This document shows, piece by piece, positions 11,365 to 22,546 of a stretch of 64,000 nucleotides of DNA. This DNA is from Lichtheimia corymbifera B2541. Lineage: Eukaryota; Mucoromycota; Mucoromycetes; Mucorales; Lichtheimiaceae. Under the pieces are notes generated by a model that had not been told where the DNA came from, ran no database searches, and saw only the letters and a program-made list of their open reading frames with translations. Position numbers and translations under genes: made by a program. The DNA lies in NCBI GenBank assembly GCA_000697475.1, contig JNEU01000754.1, positions 124,001-188,000 of the forward strand, written 5' to 3'. The stretch's first letter is position 1; every line of letters starts with the position of its first letter.

Positions 11365-12739
11365 TTATCGCCTTCTGCCATTGCGAGGCTTGACATCCTC
11401 ATCTCGTACAGCATGCAGGAACACCTTGTTGGTATTCGTAGGAGCTGCGAACTTGTATCCCTAAAATGTAATGTAAGCGACTTTGATTCTATCATGTTGT
11501 TTAAGAGAGATATTTACCTTGGACCAATCATAGCTGACTGCATAAGCAAAGATTGCACCATTACGGTTGAATGCGGTGCATGGAATGGTACCATTGACGT
11601 TTGAGAAGGGCTTTAGACGTTGCTTTGAATCCTTATCCCAAAAGCTGACTGTGCCATCTGATCCAGCTGTAGAGAAAGTGCCATAAGTTGGGTGGAAGTT
11701 GATTGCGTTGACTGAAAAGACGTTTTTCGATTCATCGCGATGACACCTGAACGAGAAGTTTTTACTATGAAAAAGAGTCAGCATCATGCATTATCACCAT
11801 CATCGTCACACCCCTTAATATACATACGATTGATCCTTGTCCTCAACATATTGAATGCCAACACGGCCCTCAATGGAGCCGACTGCATAACCCTTCTGAT
11901 CTGGGAAGCATGATACCACGCGTGTTTGCCATTTCAAAGGCGATGTAGCTTGCTATTACATATAAGTAAACGTTAATTGGCATGTTGATTCAACTCCTTG
12001 ATGCCCCACACTTACCTTGAAAATAGTAGTGGGATTACTGAGATTGAAGATACAAATGCTCTTTTCGGCGCATCCAACCACCATAAGTTGACCCACTGCA
12101 TCCATGGTATAACATCGCTCTGGTAATTGAACGGTACCGATAGGCTGTGGTGAACGTAAATCCCAGTATTTGATTGTCTTATCCCAGCTGCCGGTGGCGA
12201 GGATTGGTTGTGGTTGATCGAGGAACTTTACGCATTTGATCGGCTCGCTGTGTTGTGCTACTTGAACTGCTTGACCCGTGGCGACATCAAACACGCGAGC
12301 TGCTTTATCCGCACCACCTGAAACGATCTTGTTGCCATCCTATTCAACATACAGGTTAATAACAACAACACGTACTTTTATAATGCACCTTCTCCTTTTT
12401 TTCTTACCTTGCTCCAAGCTACACATAGCGCGGGACCTTCATGCGAATAGGATGCCTTGGGTACTGTGGTGCCTGTAGGCTGCACTTCGTATATCCGGAC
12501 CTGACCAATGGTAGTACGTGAGTGATATATTGTATATTACAAGAAGACTATGCATGGACTTACTTGATTGTCCCATGACGACATGGCGAGGTAGTCTGCT
12601 TGAGAAGAGAACTCCATGCCTGAAATGCCATCGCTGGGCGGTGAAGCAACCTGTGACAAACACAAACCAGCCATTAGCAACATGCACTCGGTCGATCGTG
12701 TGGTTTTATTAAACCTACCTCAAAATCCTTGGGATCCAT
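11365..12739 (-). CDS. RAE1: Rae1/Gle2 mRNA export WD40 protein, tandem copy B
   Basis: Seven exons (12739-12719, 12650-12564, 12500-12408, 12339-12016, 11952-11828, 11764-11518, 11460-11365) encode 330 residues with exon sizes identical to copy A. Most differences from copy A are conservative (for example ALDFSS to GMEFSS, NGSTI to [14 protein letters not shown] to AAPTNTNKV); the last 31 residues vary most (VKPRVTRKR versus VKPRNGRRR). All WD repeats and family motifs are intact, so both copies look functional. Every intron here has a GT donor. The role is nuclear-pore docking in mRNA export and spindle-checkpoint-related functions, from knowledge of the family. Confidence 0.93.
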
Positions 12740-13048
12740 AAGTGTGTGTGAGTAAGAAACTGCAGAAAAGAGGGAGAGAGAAAGAAAAAAGAGACGTGTT
12801 GTGTAATGTACCTCACATAGTACGGAGTCTCAACCGCAGTAGTATCATAAAGACTAGTATAACACGCCATTCATGCTGCGGCGACTATATAGAATTTTTA
12901 TATCTTCTGTTCTACAACAACAACAACAATAAAGTGGTTCACTAATCAATTACGTAAGGGATGATTTGGGAATGTAATCGAGCAGAAAAGAGCAAAATGT
13001 AGTTACAAAGTAAATGTACAAAAGAGAGGCGGTGATGAGGCATCATCA
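12740..13048. other. Intergenic between RAE1 copy B start and RCH1 stop
   Basis: This is the promoter side of RAE1 copy B and the 3' side of the RCH1-like gene, both on the minus strand. It contains an (AAC)n run near 12915 and nothing gene-like. Confidence 0.45.
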
Positions 13049-15371
13049 TCAATAATGGTTGTTGTTGTGCCGGTTCATGCCGCTGTAGACGGTAGATGCA
13101 CTCACTGTGGCTGTGCTACTGTTTGCCTCGATACCCGAATATTGACTTATCTGGGAATGCCTATTGAGGTGTGAGGGTGATGAGGATACGAACACAGGTA
13201 ATACTGGTTTGGGTGGGTGATGAGGTTGATCATGGCTACTATTATCATTAATGATCTCTTGCTCGTCCATTGTTTGTTGGTGTTTCTCATTGGTCTCAAC
13301 GGGTGGTGGTGGTGGTGGATGCTTTTGAATCCAGTTCTTCAGCATTTGCACCTGAACATTACCAAGGAACAACCTATTAGGAGTGCTAATGTAAGCAAGG
13401 GCATGTAAAACAATCGACCTCGTGGTCAATGACTTACTGCATGACATGATACATGAGTAGTGGTAATGAGAGAACACCAACAACACCATAGCTGCTTGAC
13501 GAGTAGATGACATTGATCAAAGGGATACCCATGGACACTGTCTTGGTGGCTCCACAATACTGCATTACGTTGTGAGATTTAACGTTATTGCTATCTTGGT
13601 TCTCTTTTCTTACCATAATAGCTACTGAATCTTGACGTGAAAATCTCCATTTTTTTATCCACCGTGGTTCATAAGCGAATGGCCACGGCACACGAGCTAC
13701 AAACAAGCATAATCCACAGCCAAACAAGTACATGAAGATATCCACAAAGATCATGGCAACAATATCCACGGCTGACATATGATCAAAGGCATGGCTTGCC
13801 ACGCCATCGCAAAACACCGACCACACAAGGAAGAGGAGAGCAATATTATTGATGATGGGGAATCTCAATTTGGCTGCCGTCTTTTTGATAGGATCAGGAA
13901 AGTAAAAGCGAATGATTTGACCCACCACAAGTGGCAATAGCACGGTGAATCCCAGTGTCTTGAGCACATTCAAGTAATCTGGATTACCCCTAGGCGTTCC
14001 TGGTGGAAATACACGTGGATCTTGTTGGAACACTAAAAACGATCATCGTAAACAAATCGGCACGCAGCACATCATCAATATCATTATTGACACCTATTTT
14101 TATCCACTATGTATGTACCTGACATGAGTGCTGGGCAAGCAAAGATACCCATGACATTACCAAGGGCGGCATTAAATAAAGCTGTGGATGTACAAAATTA
14201 GCAAAGAAAAAAATAACTTTGGATGATATGTAGTACCTGCGCCATCGTTTCCTTTTGCATTACGGGTCATGACGACGTTGGAAGAAACGGTCGTGCTTGT
14301 AGAAAGGGCAATCATCCACCCCTTATACACATCTGTATTAAGCGACGCCCCGGATGTGATAAAAATAAGTACGATGCCATACATGAGAAATGGCATTGCC
14401 AGAAAATTAATGGCTTGAACGACGAGATGAAGGCGCCACTGGAGGAAGGTTTTGAACATGACACGCACATCCAAACCGAGACCTGATAACAAAAAGATGA
14501 TAATCACACATCCCCATTTGACAGTATATTGTGCTTGAATAAGGCCGTGCGTCTTGCCTAGGTCTGGGAATCGCCACGCAAGACCAATCATAAGACCAAG
14601 ACCAAGCAAGAACCAGTACTTGATAAAGTATGAGATCGCCACAGCACGGATTCGCTTCATGTACTGCCTCCATTTGCTCCCCTTGTTGGCCTCCTCCTTT
14701 TTGGGATCGTCATTGTTATCAACGCCAATGTGGCTATTCGTTGGCTCCGGTGATGGCGTATCAGAGCATGTTTGGCTACAACGGTGTTGACGATGATGGT
14801 GACATGAGCATGAGTCCTGCATACACTCTTCATAATCATCGTCGACACCATTTTGATAGGCTCTTGTCTTTCCCTTTTCATAGGACATGATATCAAACTC
14901 GCTTTCCTCCAACACGGTATCCGGTGGCATGGATGACCGATTGTTGATCACCGTACTGCTGCTGAAAAATCGATTACTGTAAAAATCGGCTGCTCTTGGT
15001 GATGGCGCATACGTCGTGTAATCGGTCATACCAGGTGTATTCACGATGATATTGCTGCTGTTACGTCCACCAGGCGAACTAGGTGTCTCAACAATGATAT
15101 GGTGGCTCATGCTGCTACGTCGACTGGTTGGTTGTGATGATGGTGAAGGATGTTGTTGGTGTTGTTGTTGGTCGATCTCATCCAAAAGCTGTAAAGCAGC
15201 AATAGAGAGCCGTCGTTCATTCGATGATGGGTTTTGGTTATCGGATACATAGGTAGTCATTGATTCCCCATCACCAGCAAGATGCCTTGTTTCAATGATG
15301 ATATGGTGCACAGATGTATTACTGCTATTGGAAACATCTTGCTGTAGATGTAGACTCGCTCGTCGAGACAT
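13049..15371 (-). CDS. RCH1: RCH1/SLC10A7-like bile-acid:sodium symporter fold transporter
   Basis: Five exons (15371-14237, 14181-14119, 14032-13614, 13559-13438, 13373-13049) encode 687 residues. The first ~235 are a Ser/His-rich disordered extension. About nine to ten membrane segments follow, starting KYWFLLGLGLMIGLAWRFPD. Family marks are SSNVVMTRNAKGND (crossing-motif region), NAALGNVMGIFACPALM and CDGVASHAFDHM. A hydrophilic Pro/Ser tail of ~100 residues ends the protein. Yeast and plant RCH1/SLC10A7 proteins restrain calcium influx at the plasma membrane or secretory pathway rather than moving bile acids; that role is inferred here. Both cytosolic ends are unusually long and could be regulatory. 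The ATG at 15371 was chosen because upstream in-frame codons lack ATG. Confidence 0.88.
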
Positions 15372-18300
15372 GATAATGGCTGCTGCTGTTACCACAAAAG
15401 CAACCTGCAACGCTAGAGTTTCCCATCCTCGCCATGTTTATATATACCCAAACTAAAATAACAAGTTTTCTATAATACTACAAGAAATGATGGAATATAA
15501 GAGGGCGTATCATCGCCATCACGCATAAGGGACAATGCATATTGTGTGTGCTTTGCTGTTTCAAATCGCCCAGTTTGGCAAGTGTGCCTCCTTCTCCTCT
15601 CCCCCTTTCATCTCTATATAACTATACTGCCACGTGTAAAGTATGCATTGCAAATAAGGTCTATGCAGCTCAACAGTGGCGCACGTAAAAATCCACCATC
15701 GTTTGTCAATAATACGCACACACGCACACACATGCACCACACATACATTTTTTTTGCTCAGCCAACTTCTGGCTATAAAAGTACCTTCTTCCCAGCAATA
15801 GAACACTTTTACAGATATAGATGACGCTGCAACATTATCCAGATCAAAGTTAGATAAGCGATATCGGAACAAGTGATTGTATTGTTAGGAGGATGTAAAT
15901 AGCGGTAAATAATGCATACTCAATTGTTTCGCCTTGATACAACATGAACAAACCACCGCCTCCATTTCGCTCCCTCTCATAGCTAACTTTGTCCAAGTTT
16001 GTTACGTTATGCATATTCTCTCACACTATTCTTCTCTTTGTGAGTGGTATTTACTATTTGACAGCCACCCAGGGATGCTAGGGTAAAGACAAAGGGATGA
16101 TCATCACCCTCGTAGTGCGCTGCAGCTTAGCGTTAGTGGTGGTAATACAGCTACTAGGAGTCAATCAAAACAACGCTGTGGCCTGTTGTATATGAGGCCG
16201 ATCAAAAATCTTGAAACTGAAAAGGAATATACCAGCTTCACCAATTGATGATGGAAAAGAAAAAGAAGGCTAAAAGTCATTAAAACATGCATAAAAGAAG
16301 ATGGATTGGATCCGTGTTAGTGGCTCTTGGCTGATATGATAGGTCTTGGTGAGCGACAAAATTGATTGTTTTCCTCGATTCGCGCGCTTCAGTGTAACCC
16401 GACGTGCATTGTTTGCCACGGAAAGAGAGAGATCAATCAGAAGTGTTACTGATTCAGACCACGTCTATTTATCTTGTAAATAGCACAAGCAAAGTGCATA
16501 GCAATTTTTATCATCACCTACTTTATAAAGTAGTCCATCGTATGTACTTGCTGCTGACACTCACTCCATCATCATTACAAGCAAACTCCTTGGGATATAA
16601 TATGCATTATTACACAACATCCCATTTTACATAGATAGCCGTTTACCAAAGAAGTGGATGGTTCCTGGAGGATGTATGTACCACTATCAATTACATCACC
16701 GACGTATTGCGATCAATGACTTAGGGGTGGAGTGTTGGGAGAGAAGATGATAGACGTAGTTGTTGGCTGGTAATGACCGAGAAGCTTGTCGGGGAATAAC
16801 AAGTGAAGGTGGTGGTCAGCGAATGTTGTGCGCGCATGCAGTGTGTGGAGATGAGGGGGTTAACGGAGGACGCGTCATCAGTAGATCATTGCCGTTTCTT
16901 TTGGTTTGTCGCTAACGTAATTATCGACCATTAGGAAACGGCTTAGATGGATAATGTGTGTACGTCACTGATAAGCTCGGCCTTGTCCCATCTTGACGTA
17001 CCAGTAGCTAGTACACATACACCATCCACTGACGTCGTTATACCGTCATTGCTAATATAGCTTAAATAATCCTGTAATGAGCAAGGCGGTAATAATGGAA
17101 AGCAGGAAATAAGGGAGGGGAAAAGGAAAGGGATACCAATACCAGAATATGAATTCGCCCTCGGGGGGAAATTTGGCTTATCACCATCTTGACCTTTTTC
17201 ATTGTAGTTGGTTGGAACCCCAAGAGAGAACAAGAAAAGGGGAGCAGCAAAGTAAAAGCCAGGGTGGTTACACAAGCAACCTTTTTGAAAAATGCGGTTG
17301 CACAAAACGGCCAGCGATCGGCAAACAATCTCTTTGACAACCCATCAAAACAATCAACAGTGGCATACCTTAGCACAACACAAGCCAACAAAAAGGCGTT
17401 ACATTTTAGCATGGACCACCTATTCAATGATACAAGGCATTTGCAGTGCAACCACGTATCCATCTTAAGCTTATGCAATGTATTGTTTTCGTGACCATAG
17501 CAGTCCATTGTTCACTTGCAGCAGCAGCAGCAGCAGCAGCAGGCACTCGTTCTCGTATCCAATTGTTTAACCCCCCAAAAAAATAAGTCCACAAGGGGAT
17601 ACTAGACTGCTCTTGCCCTTGTCTTTTTTATCAAGAGGAAAAACAGAAAAAAGGGGGAATGACATCTACAATGGATTCGCGCGTCTTTGGCATTACTTGC
17701 GTGTGTGTGTGTCTGGATCGTTATGGATGGTGATGGCATGCATCATCTATCAAGAATAGTGCCCCTGGTTGATTTACTGAAGCTCGTGTCACCTCCACGG
17801 ACCCATTCGTTTCGCTCGTTTGCTCGACATCGGCCATCATACACTATACAGCCGATCGTAATAAATGAAGCTCATCCATAAATGTGCTGCATCTAACGCA
17901 CACGTGATGATAGACACAAGCAGTGGAACCACATGAATACTACTGCAACTACAACGTCTCTCTGTCGATTTTCCCTTTCACCACGCACACACCTCTGACT
18001 CCTTTACTTGCATCTAAACAACATCCTTGTTCTTTTATGTATCTAGCCAATATGTTAAAAACTGAAAAATCGATTACATGTGCATGGTGATGAGTAGTAA
18101 GCTCTTCATCGTCACTGGATTTGGGTCTGCTTATGGCTGCTATGTGGGTCCTTTCATCATTGGACATCCATGAAAAGGCAATTCATCAGGGATTGCACAA
18201 AAATGACTTCATGTTGCACTACCACGTTTTGTACCGACGATCGAACAAATGATCACAGGATGGGGCAAACAATAATTATGCTATAATTCAATTGCATGCC

Positions 18301-19122
18301 AACATTTACAGCAAAAGAAGGAAGAAAAAAGAGCAAGATGACACACATGTACATACATTACATTGAAGTGAATGCCCACAGCAGTGGTAAGAATGGGTAA
18401 AGTGTAGATGAATGCAGGTGCTTCAACCTATAAAAAGCGTATAGGCAACAAAGTTTGCTGGGACGACAACAAACACCAGCACAGCATAACGCTCCGATGC
18501 ACAGACCTTCTCATTTTTTCATTTGCAGCAGCTATACCGTGAATGATGCTGCCTATTCTTTCACAAAAAGAGTTACAGCAGAGAGAGAGAAAGAAAAAAA
18601 GGAATATGATGCGCGTGATCTCGGCATGGTGTCTAGATTAAGGAAACGAGAACAAACCATCCACTGTACCCTGATACGTTCGTCGCCGTTATTTTTCTTT
18701 TTCCCCTCTCCCATATCCCCCCTTGCCAAGGGCTCATCCATTTGAGTTTATGTGGATGACACAAGCGATAGGCACATGCGCACGCACAACACGATCGTAA
18801 ATGTTTGCGACACGTTGATCTAGTGAAATATGCAATGTGGATGACGGGAAGGAGACACAACGCTGTATGTAATGTAAGCACACCAGCGATCTGCAAGTTT
18901 TTCATCCATTTGGGAAGAAGGACATTGCACCCCTTATCTGTGGTTATTATAAATACTGCCCGAAAAAGATGCAGCTCTCTTTCTTTTGCTCTTGTTCGCC
19001 TTCTTAACTTTTTGTGTCGCCCTTTGTTCCCAAACCTTGCGGCGTTTAGTTTGCATTGCCCATCACCCTTTTCTTCTTGCCCATTCTTGTGTGTAATCCC
19101 TTTTATATATACAACTACTACT
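15372..19122. other. Long non-coding stretch (3.75 kb) between divergent RCH1 and bHLH genes
   Basis: Open frames up to ~150 codons exist (for example minus 16943-17508), but they lack family motifs, overlap one another and have unbiased composition, so I do not call them genes. A (GCA)8 microsatellite sits at 17518-17542. Numerous short AT-rich and pyrimidine tracts are present. The size is unusual in an otherwise compact window and may reflect long upstream control regions for the transcription factor gene. Confidence 0.5.
17518..17542. repeat. (GCA)8 microsatellite
   Basis: A perfect trinucleotide repeat outside any called gene. Confidence 0.95.
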
Positions 19123-20923
19123 ATGCCTTCGCAAAAGTTTAGAAACATGAGCACTGGTCGATCCGTTCGCAACGCAGCTAACAATTTTTTGAGCACGTTT
19201 TCCTCGGCGGCTTCTCATTATGGTATTCTGTCATTCTCATTCTTCCTGCCTTGCTTGATGCACAATAACGGTTGGGCTAATACCCTACATGCATAGGCAC
19301 AATTTTCTCCTCAGCTGACATGGCCCGCTCTTTGGAAGAAAGGTAAGGAGCATTTACAAATAACGAGGAGAAAGAGAGAGAAAAGGCATCAAGAAGGGGA
19401 AAAAGAAGAAACCGCCACCCTATGTAATGCATATTCAATCGATCGATCTTATTCAACTCCTTTTCATAGTGGATTGAACGAGCTTGCACACTTGGATAAA
19501 CGATCAGCTCACAATGCTTTGGAACGCCAACGACGTGAAAATCTCAACACAAAGTTCCAACAACTTGCACATGCCTTACCATCCTTGCAATCCGTTCGAC
19601 GACCGAGTAAAACGGTCATTGTAGCCAAGTCTCTTGAATTTGGTAAGCTTTGGAATCATCATGCACAATGACGGCATTCTCACACACGCAATGTCGACCT
19701 CCACAGTTTCCAACTCGATCAGTCGTGAGAGCTTGTTCCAAAAAAGAATCGAGAATTTGAGAAGAGAAAACGAACGTTTGCGTGATCAAGCCCAACAACG
19801 TGCAAAGATGAAGCAACTAGGTGTCACGCCGTCTTCTTCAAAGTCGTCATCTTGTTCATCATCGATTGCTGAACAACCCATGTATCTTTCACCGGAACAG
19901 CTAATGCTGCACCATCCATCAACATCACCATCACCATCATCCAACACGGTTGCCATGGATACCATTGTATCGACATCGACATCATCACCAGCAAACACCA
20001 CCACCACCGCAGGTGCCATCGAGATGACTCCTTCGTCCACCTCTATGCCTGCTGGTGCTGCTGATACGACAGCAACACAGGGTCCACTTGCTACACCTGT
20101 ATCTCCAATGATGGCACGGAAAATGTCTACGGCTGAATCAGTTGCTTCCACTACTACTGCCACGCACAACAAGCAAACAACAACAACGCAGCAACAGCAG
20201 CAGCCGAGTATGGAAAAGGAAATACAGCAACAACAGCAGCAACCAACCACACAAGGCAACGATAATAAGATGATGGCTGGTGTTGTTGTTTCCAGTGCTC
20301 TGGATGCACAACAACATCATCATCAACAGGGTCTTTCGGCAACAGCCGAGCCACCTCAACAACCTGCAGCACAACCCAATGTTTACGACATGGCATTTAC
20401 CATGCCCCAGCATCTGACATCCACACCACAAAGTACAGTGTCGCTGATGGATCAACATCTCGATTTGCCTGCTTCCATGGTGGATGTCAATGGATATTAC
20501 TTGCCTCCAAGAACGATGGTTGTGGCTCCTCCACCAGGCATGCAGCAACAACAACAACATATGATTCCTCCATTTGCAGCAGCAACAACAACCGGTTCAC
20601 CCAATACAATGATCCCGTTTCCTATGATGGATATGTCATTCCCTGGTGGTGCTGCAATACCCACTCAACATCATCCATCCTCCGCAACTAATGGAACGAT
20701 AACATCAACGACCCATCCTCCTCCTCAAGTTTCTTACATGCCTGATGCCGCTACATTCCAATTTCATGCCGCTGCCATGGCGTATCCACCACCTGCTTAC
20801 AATGCACAACCTGAACAACCTACAGCAAATATTCACAGTAAGTAAACATGTCTCTTTTTTGTTTACTGATATCAGATTAACACTTTCCCCATTTGAAAAG
20901 ACTACAATCAGTTACATTGGTAA
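19123..20923 (+). CDS. Class B bHLH transcription factor with Q/S/T-rich C-terminal domain
   Basis: Exons 19123-19222, 19297-19342, 19470-19642, 19707-20837 and probably 20901-20923 encode about 490 residues. The basic region at residues 60-73 (KRSAHNALERQRREN) has His63, Glu67 and Arg71, the H-E-R pattern of factors that bind CACGTG E-boxes. The helix-loop-helix continues through LNTKFQQLAHALPSLQ and SKTVIVAKSLEFV, then runs into a leucine/charged helix (KRIENLRRENERLRDQAQ) like a short zipper. The remaining ~370 residues are rich in Gln, Ser, Thr and Pro, typical of an activation domain. The 3' end is ambiguous: an unspliced TAA ends at 20845, but the sequence there is a strong donor (ACA|GTAAGT) and splicing to 20901 adds NYNQLHW. 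The target genes cannot be read from the sequence. Confidence 0.85.
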
Positions 20924-22546
20924 TACCGAACGGTCGTATCACACACACGCACACACGCATCACAACAACAATCAAATTTAAACAAGCCTTCCCTTTATTT
21001 CAAAATCTGGCGTTATACACGCGCAGCACACACTTCACACACGCTTATATACACACACGGCCACTTATTAGTCAATACCCATCCAAACATTACCGTTGCT
21101 TGTTCAATGGGAACTGTATGAATGTCTTTATTTTCTTGTTCTTTTTTTTGCATTATGCTCACATTCTCTCTCTCTCTCCTTCTCTCTTGTAAAACCTTCT
21201 CTTGTACCTGTATTTCCCTTTTCGAGTGCACTGGATGCAGTACTTTTTTTTCACCCCACCCCCTTTTCCCCCTCACTGTTCTTTTTTGTATACGAGCTCT
21301 TTCTTGTCGTTGTTGTAGTGTAAAGATGGCGTGACGAATGATACGCGGCGACAGAAAAAAAAAGTCCAACCTGCTTGCTACCTCCCCTTTTTTTCTTTCT
21401 TGTATAAGCAACCCTTTTTCCCTTTTATTATGGTTCTCTCTCACTCTTTCTTTCTTCTTATTCCCAAAGTTTACATATTCCCAGTGTTTTTTATAACAAT
21501 AAAGCTTAAAAAGATCTTCCATTTCTCCTTGCCATTGTCTATAAATGGGGATTGATATGAGTAAAGAGAAATATACTCTGAAGGAGGTGGGAGATGAGAA
21601 GGAGACATTGTTTTGTGCATGATTTCAAAAGAACCTTGCGCTGCAGTTCACATGACCTCTATGCAATATGGTGAAAAATGCAGGGGTGCATTGGATCTAG
21701 GGATATGACTCTTTTAAAGGAGAAAAGAAAACACCGATTCTCTTTATTCAAAGCTTCGTTGTTGCTGTTGTGGACCAACATTTAGTCTTTCTAAGGGATG
21801 CAGCGATCTGTGCGACACAACGTCACTCACTGGTATCGTTCAAAAGGAATGTGTGTGGGGGGCGACACTATGGAAACCAATGTACATGGTGATGTTGATT
21901 GTTTTTCATTTCCAGTTGCAGCAAAAACACGCACATACATATATACACCATCATGCATAGCCATGTTGTCTGTATGTTCATCATGATGTGGAATACTTGA
22001 TCATCGTCGTTGTTGTTGGCGAAATAAATAAGATTGAGTTAAAAACCGGATCTCATCATCTCCCAAAGGGGTACGTAGTGTAAGAGACAAAAGGGAATCG
22101 GAAAGGTTAATTTTCTAGTAAGCGGCTAAACGTTGTTGTACGTCTGGTGGAATAAGGAGAATACCATGTCTGTGTTGTGTGAACAAGGCAATATAATATG
22201 TGCCGATAGAAACGCCCCCAATATCGATTTCAATTCATGTACAGCTAGCTACATGCTGCAGCAAAAATGTGCCCAATGCATTGCAGAGCGTTATCAAATG
22301 GCATTCAAATGCATATGCTTGTGACACAATAAGCATCATAGTCAACATGTCTATCCCAGATTTGTTTCCTTTTCCTCGACATTCGACCGATCGACTTTAA
22401 TATATATGCATGCATGTGTGTGTATGTGTGTGTATGGTGTCTGTGCCTGTGTTGTGTGGATATACGCTAATAAGAATATACTACGCTGTTGTTGTCTATC
22501 ATGCTGGATGTTGATCATTCATGGTATATAGATGGGTCCGCGCCGA
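20924..22546. other. Intergenic, convergent 3' regions
   Basis: This lies between the stop codons of the bHLH gene (plus) and the HemW-like gene (minus). It is CT- and CA-rich low complexity (20940-21330), with an aataaa signal at ~21499 and a TATG/TGTG run near 22400-22450. No protein-like open frame or RNA gene was recognised. Confidence 0.45.

Larger units (their letters stand above)
9513..12739. repeat. Head-to-tail tandem duplication of RAE1
   Basis: The two ~1.4-kb genes are on the same strand with about 400 bp between the stop of copy B and the ATG of copy A. All six intron positions and phases match; intron sequences and lengths have diverged. By hand the proteins differ at about 31 of 330 positions (~91% identity). 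Confidence 0.93.

Noticed and set aside
16943..17508. Overlapping minus-strand open frames of 120 and 148 codons
   Set aside because: They overlap in different frames, show no family motif, have no supported splice partners and have composition like surrounding intergenic DNA.
18633..19196. 187-codon minus-strand open frame upstream of and across bHLH exon 1
   Set aside because: It has no motif, overlaps a supported exon antisense, and has no consistent promoter or splice context.
20138..20560. Minus-strand open frames rich in Leu/Cys/Val antisense to the bHLH gene
   Set aside because: They are the complement of CAA/CAG-type repeats encoding the polyQ/polyT domain on the plus strand.
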